Assembly: GCA_021613375.1 (NCBI GenBank)
Contig: CM038711.1
Location: forward strand, 14,780,576-14,844,575
Direction of reading: 5' to 3'
Source of the DNA: Megaleporinus macrocephalus
Taxonomy: Eukaryota; Chordata; Actinopteri; Characiformes; Anostomidae
DNA: 64,000 nucleotides
The translations under genes and the position numbers were made by a program. Below, in pieces: positions 59,054-64,000 of the stretch. The first letter of the stretch is position 1, and each line of letters begins with the position of its first letter. Under the pieces are notes generated by a model. That model had not been told where the DNA came from, did no database searches, and saw only the letters and a program-made list of their open reading frames with translations.

Positions 59054-59262
59054 TTCTCCCTCAGGCTTAAGTGCAATTCTCCAACATCACTTACCCCTCT
59101 ATCTGGGCAAGATATGTCAGACAGGTCTTCCATCTTGTCAAGATTCAAGATTCAGTCAAGCCTGCTTTTTATTTACTGCATTGCATGCATTTCTGAGTCT
59201 TCAACTCTTTATCATTGGAGGTTCCTGCCCATATAATAACGCTAATAATACTGGGATAAGAA

Positions 59263-60198
59263 GTCATATGCAAAAGTTTGGGTGAGAATTTTTGCCCAGA
59301 CACTCATGTTGGACAAGACTGCTTGGCTTGCAATCTCTGTCCTAGTTCATCCCAAAGGTGTTTGTTGGAGTTAAGATCAGAACTCAAGTTCTTCCAAAAC
59401 AAACTCATCCAACCATGCCTATATGGACCTTGCTTTGTGCACTGGGACATACAGTCATGCTAGAACAGTAAAGGACCTTTCCCAAACTGTTCCTACATAA
59501 TTAGAAGCATACAATTGTCCAAAATGTCATGGTATGCTAAAGCATTAAGATTGTCCTTCACTGGAGCCAAGGGGCCTCAACCCACTCTTAAAAAACAACC
59601 GCCCAGCATTATCCCCCCTCCACCAAACTGTACGGCCAACACAATGCAGTCAGACAGGTAACGTTCTTCTGGCATTCACAAAACCCAGAGTCATCCATCA
59701 GACTCTCAAATAGAACAGCATGTTTTGTCACATGAAACTTGCCATTGTGCTTGGTGATGCAAGGCTTGCGAGCAGCCATGCTATGAAGCTCCCGGTACAC
59801 AGTTTTTGTGCTTTTGTGAATGCCAGAGGAGGTTTGGAACCCCAGTTATTGAGCCAGCTAAGCGTTGCCGACTTTTATGCAGTATGCGCCTCAGTGCACG
59901 GTGACCCTGCTGTGTAACTTTATGAGTTACCGTGATTCCTAAATGCTTCCACTTTTTAATAACACCACTCACAGTTGATTGTGGAATATGTAGGAGGGAA
60001 GAAATTTCGCGAACTGACTTGCAGAGGAATCTTATTACAGTACAGTTCAGTGAGCTCTTTAACCCATTCTTTCACAAATGTTGGTAAAGGCAGACTGCAT
60101 GGTTAGGTGCTTGATTTTATACATATGTGGCAATGGGACTGAATAAAACACAATAAAATGATTGAAAGGTCTATCCCAGCATTTTGTACATAGAATGT
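59263..60198 (-). pseudogene. Tc1-like transposase, nearly full length but decayed (family B)
   Basis: On the minus strand, from about 60120 to 59290, the successive frames spell a Tc1 transposase in order: a VSGVIKKWKHLGI segment (first helix-turn-helix), HRALRRILHKSRQ (second DNA-binding subdomain), RELHSMAARKPCITKHN, LMDDSGFC (position of the first catalytic Asp motif, normally SDES), YHDILDN and EQFGKGPLLF. Then come HDCMSQC (second catalytic block, normally HDCAPVH) and SDLNSNKHLWDEL (normally SPDLNPIEHLWDEL). Stops and frameshifts occur repeatedly, the GRPR linker is deleted, and catalytic residues are altered, so it cannot be active. Its 5' end, around 60166-60198, is a decayed terminal repeat (TCTATCCCAGCATTTTGTAC). 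The other end is not clear near 59263. Confidence 0.9.
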
Positions 60199-60765
60199 GT
60201 TCACTGAAGTTAGCATGCTAACCAAATAGCCCCCATGGCCCTGTCTCGTGACACCACTTTGTATCTCAAGAGGCATTAATGAGGCACTAGACACAAGCTT
60301 ATTTATGCCATGTAATTTCCACTATTTTATTTTTCACCACAGATGTTGTTAGGGATGGACCTTTGTGGCACCAGTCCTAAATATTTTGATGCTAGCCCAA
60401 ACAAGCTGACCAGCCCTGAGTTATTACAATGCACTTTCCTTAACCACTGCTCTCACAGTAAAAATGAAAAAACTTGACCCTGTAGCAAATAAAGTACCCA
60501 TCAGGCCCCTTCACTGAAATCCCCTCTGACATCAGACTGAGAGGGAAGTTGAAGCAAAGGCATAGAAAGTCAGAGGGTCCACTAGAAACTTGCACTTTGT
60601 AACATCATGGAACTACAGTGCAGTCATTCTAGGTTTTTTAGCATGCTATTGAATATTCAGTATTAAGTAAGCTAGCGGTGGTGTACACTGAATGCATAAT
60701 AATGTGTGCATAGATTCTTACATGGTATTCATAAGTTATGCAATAGTTTCTTTCGATAACACGGT
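60199..60765. other. Intergenic sequence, nothing recognised
   Basis: No gene or element was recognised. Confidence 0.48.
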
Positions 60766-61021
60766 TTTTATATATATTTTGTGCTAATATGGTTAAATGG
60801 GCTTTTTAACAAATATTGTGTTTAGAAATATTTATTGAATGGCATATTGTATTGTATTTGTATTTTTCCAAAAAAAAACCATATATATATGGTTTTTTTT
60901 TTGGAAAATACAAATACAATACAATATGCCATTCAATAAATATTTCTAAACACAATATTTGTTAAAAAGCCCATTTAAAAAGCCCATTTAACCATATTAT
61001 TGAAAATTATATATATATATA
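60766..61021. mobile_element. Hairpin MITE (near-perfect palindrome)
   Basis: The centre CCATATATATATGG (60879-60892) is flanked by arms that remain complementary out to about 60785 and 60999: TAATATGGTTAAATGGGC at the left, GCCCATTTAACCATATTA at the right. The complementarity continues more loosely through TATATATA-rich ends to about 60766/61021. The right arm carries a 13-bp tandem duplication (AAAAAGCCCATTT twice). There is no coding capacity. This is the shape of a palindromic MITE or a recent inverted duplication. Confidence 0.88.
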
Positions 61022-61756
61022 ATGCAAACATGGAATATAATAATTATATTATATTATGCAAACAAGTACAACTATCCAAAGTACAACTATCATTAGTTAT
61101 CAGCTATCATTAGTTTTTTTTAAACATTTGGCCCAGTGTATCATGAAGTTACGCTTTTATTTTATTTTTGTGGCTCACTGACAATAATGATGACAACATA
61201 TCATCTTGCTTACTGCTGGTGCATCTGTTTATGCCAGTAGCCACCATACAGTATATGTTGTCTCACTGTGGACAGTGTATGACAAACTATTAAACCAATG
61301 ATGCAATTTTGTGTATCACAAACTTTAAAAGTTGGTTACTTTATAAATGGAAAACAACAGTTCCCCTTCAAAGTATGCCATGCACAGCAGCCCAATTCAG
61401 ATTCAGTCTGAGCCATAGGCTGTATCTGTGGTTTTACTAAGAAAGTTTACTTACTGAGCTGCCAGTTTGCAGCCTGGCAGATATGCTATTTTAGTATGTA
61501 GGTGCCAGACAGTCAGCCAATTAACTTTGCCTTGTAAGATTATTCTCATCAGAGCCATATTGTCCACACACTGATAGAGCAAGGTTACCAAGTGCTTTGT
61601 ATCCTGAACTTTGCTGAGCATAGTTAACTTCAGTGCAGTAAGCAACATATTTCTTTCTCTATAATTTTTAAACCATAGAATTTGGAGTTATTGTTTTCCT
61701 ATATGTTAAATTACATACATACCTACATATCTTTGCATAATTAAATACATAGTTGT
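61022..61756. other. AT-rich intergenic sequence, nothing recognised
   Basis: Contains small direct repeats (CTATCATTAGTT twice near 61081-61120). No gene was recognised. Confidence 0.48.
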
Positions 61757-61839
61757 GTTCTTATATACTGTAAAGATAATGGTGGAAAAAGTTATGTGGA
61801 CCAACTTTTTCCACCATTATCTTTACAGTATATAAGAAC
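61757..61839. repeat. Perfect 37-bp inverted repeat with 9-nt loop
   Basis: The arm 61757-61793 (starts GTTCTTATATACTG) and arm 61803-61839 (ends CAGTATATAAGAAC) are perfectly complementary around the loop ATGTGGACC. Complementarity extends a few more bases outward with one inserted base (TTGT / ACAA). It could be a tiny MITE or encode a hairpin RNA. Confidence 0.95.
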
Positions 61840-62649
61840 AACAATGAGTTTATAGTCTATATTAGTTTTAATATTCTGGTAATCTAACAATTATTATAAG
61901 AATTAACCGTGAAATCCTTATACAAAAGACAGTCATTAGCTGGTATGCCACACATACCATTAATAAAAGCACCACGATAAATAAATAAATTTCAATGTTA
62001 TGTTAGCACCTGATAGCTCTATTTAGGCATGTAAAGCATGTGTAACTTGTAGCAAGTGGAATATTCCTTACTTTTACATGTTTTGCAGTGAATCCTTCAG
62101 TAAAGACAATCACTGAATATTACTGAAGTAGCCTGTTAGATTTTCAGCCAAGACTCTACAGCGAGACCAAGTTAAACCTACTAGTTTTACTTTCTACTTT
62201 GTATATACAAATGCACAGGCATTCATAAAGCGACCTTTTTAATTACCCATGCAAATGTGACTGCTGGAGAATCTTTAGGTTGCTACAATATGGCTTTATA
62301 ATAACCTGTACCTACCTGTTTTTCATTTTATTGTGAACTGAACTTCACTGATTTATCGATAATGTATATTCTAATCAATTATTACTTGACAGCCCAATAG
62401 CTAGACAAACAAACAAAATGAATGAATGAGTAAATTAACCCTTTACAGCCCCAGGGGATGCAGGGTAAAACATGAAAAATGTAAACATCCCAGGAAAGCT
62501 TCAATAAAATATAGAAGATATAAATATCATAAAAACCACTGAGCAGGCCTATTTGAGGATAATTGTGTGTGTGGCTAATGAGCAGCTTTATTGACAGCTG
62601 TCTGGCCAACACTCCTTGCTTGCTCTGTCCCTAAGATCATTATAAAGTT
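61840..62649. other. AT-rich intergenic sequence, nothing recognised
   Basis: Chance frames only. Confidence 0.48.
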
Positions 62650-63512
62650 AACATGAAATATTGACTAAGAAAAAATTGAACAAATTAAAGAAGTAAAATA
62701 TTGGGTTTCATAATTGACAATAGATCATCATGGAGGACACATCAAAAATATAACAATAAAAATGGGGAGAGATTTATCTGTAATAACAAGATGTTCAGGA
62801 TTTTTTTCCATCTAAAGCTTTAAAGCTAGTAACACAGTCATTAGTTCGGTCTAATCTAGACTACTATGCAGCAATGTGGTCGAATGCAGGAAAAAACACC
62901 TTATAAAACTACAGTTAATGCAGAATAAGGCAGCGAGAATGATATTATGATGCCCATACAGGACCAGCATGATGACCTTGATGAGATGAGAATGCATATG
63001 ACTCAAAATATCTATTGAGCCTTTATAATCAATTGGAACGAGCAAAAGAGAGAGAAACCAATACGACAAGATATTCAACAAAAAATTACTTTCAATTACT
63101 GAGAGCAAGAACTAACCACATGTGCAGAATAATAATTTTCAGAGCTATTTAAGAGTGGAATTTCTTACCTGACTTACTGCACAAACTGATAATAAAATAC
63201 GGTTTAAAAAACTGATTCCATTAAACTAAATAGATAAAAGTTAAAAGTAGATTAGGGAATTGGAATTATTGGAATTTTTGGCATTATAATGACACATCTT
63301 GTCAACTTTCTATTTCTTACTTGTTTTTTCTTACTTAATCATGTTTATTTCTTTTTCTTTTGTAAACATTTGGAATATACATAGAGTATGTTTTTTCTTT
63401 TTTGTTGTGTATGTATAATGCTGTGTTTTATGCCTGATAGACCACTGGAAGAATAGCTGCTATCATTATAGAAGCTAATGAGGAGCCAAATAAAATAAAC
63501 AAAATCAGAATT
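62650..63512 (+). pseudogene. LINE 3' end: reverse-transcriptase C-terminus and 3' tail
   Basis: In shifted plus-strand frames the order is: a GRDLSVITRCSGFFS segment, then SNLDYYAAMWSNAGK (the LDYC..VWSNA motif), then KLQLMQNKAARMIL, as in the end of non-LTR retrotransposon ORF2. Downstream phrases near 62950-63180 fit the last part of the same protein in a decayed state (CPYRTS, then FKSGIS..L). The 3' tail has the typical closing phrase AAGAATAGCTGCTATCATTA, GAAGCTAATGAGGAGCC and an AATAAAATAAACAAAAT A-rich end. It is a different lineage from the LINE remnant at 34640-35530, because the LDYC region reads ..VWSNA rather than ..CPALL. Truncated at its 5' side and non-functional. Confidence 0.85.
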
Positions 63513-64000
63513 AGATCAGAATCACTTTTTTATTTCACCAAGTATGTTACAGATACAATGAATTTGTCTTAGTGAGAGCACAACATGTGACATGTAACAT
63601 ACTACCTGAAACTGAACATGTACACAGACTGTTACAAATGTGTTTGAGAGATTCTAAAACATCTGTACATATGAGGAAAGTCTATACATATGCAGGTCTG
63701 AGTAGACATATTTTATAAAATGAAATTATTTACAGAATTATATTAAGATTATAAAATTGAATGTCTATACAGCTGTTAAATTGTTGTGTTACATATGAAC
63801 TACAGTAATCTAGTGTAGAACAGTTAAGGTTCAGAGTTTAATGTTTGAGGTGTCCACTGTGTTTTGAGTTTGTCATTAGTAGGGTTTGTAATGGCCATCT
63901 AGCTAAACAGACAGTGTTAAAAAACGCTGTAATACGTCTTTGACTGTTCTCAGTTAGTGGCAGAACCTTTCAACTACCTCCTGGTAATGAACCTTCTATC
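63513..64000. repeat. Teleost dispersed repeat (TTTATT..CCAAGTATGTTAC type), runs off window
   Basis: AGATCAGAATCACTTTTTTA and CACCAAGTATGTTACAGATA with GAATTTGTCTTAGTGAGAG are the opening landmarks of a high-copy fish repeat (compare GGCTTTATTGTCGTTT near 5040, a related style). The remainder to the window edge is probably its diverged body. Boundary and class uncertain. Confidence 0.55.

Noticed and set aside
61757..61839. Calling the perfect hairpin a microRNA gene
   Set aside because: A stem with no mismatches and lack of any known miRNA seed make a MITE at least as likely. Reported as a repeat and finding instead.

Overview
This window looks like non-coding DNA from a ray-finned fish, most likely an ostariophysan (characin, catfish or electric-eel type). 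The evidence is the mix of interspersed repeats: several Tc1/mariner families, hAT-type MITEs, a foldback element with GTGGTGGT/ACCACCAC arms, LINE reverse-transcriptase remnants, solo-LTR-like insertions and long CA/TA/GA microsatellites. The DNA is AT-rich. I recognise no protein-coding exon of a host gene. Every open frame is short, lies in a repeat or microsatellite, or has no recognisable domain. The species and the neighbouring genes cannot be determined from the sequence.

Layout: (1) 1-7100 holds a CNE-like block at the left edge, a 118-120 bp tandem duplication (697-934), a striking 119/120-identical inverted repeat (2345-2464 with 3217-3336), an 85-bp minisatellite, nested dispersed repeats at 5030-5580 and a MITE at 6621-7094. 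(2) 7850-20320 alternates CNE-like blocks (7850-8770, 12080-13270, 16370-17480, 19950-20320) with repeat islands, including a palindromic microsatellite (13777-14040) and two Tc1 remnants of one family. (3) 20849-22916 has two LTR-type insertions on opposite strands flanking a CNE-like spacer. (4) 25300-37900 holds more Tc1, LINE and MITE remnants between CNE-like blocks at 26400-26930, 27770-28380, 31000-31340 and 33780-34330. (5) 38357-41950 contains a diverged duplication of about 0.9 kb, spaced 2.7 kb. (6) 43560-48340 holds a foldback element, another MITE and CNE-like blocks. (7) 53560-57700 has two more CNE-like blocks, of which 57140-57660 is the best candidate, around a Tc1/mariner remnant. 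(8) 58980-64000 holds a decayed Tc1 transposase, two near-perfect hairpin elements and the 3' end of a LINE.

No genes can be seen working together here. The overall picture is a gene desert, or a very large intron, of the kind that surrounds vertebrate developmental regulators: islands of higher-complexity sequence rich in homeodomain-, POU- and TALE-like motifs, set in a sea of decayed transposons. The regulatory reading is inference. The repeat structures are seen directly.
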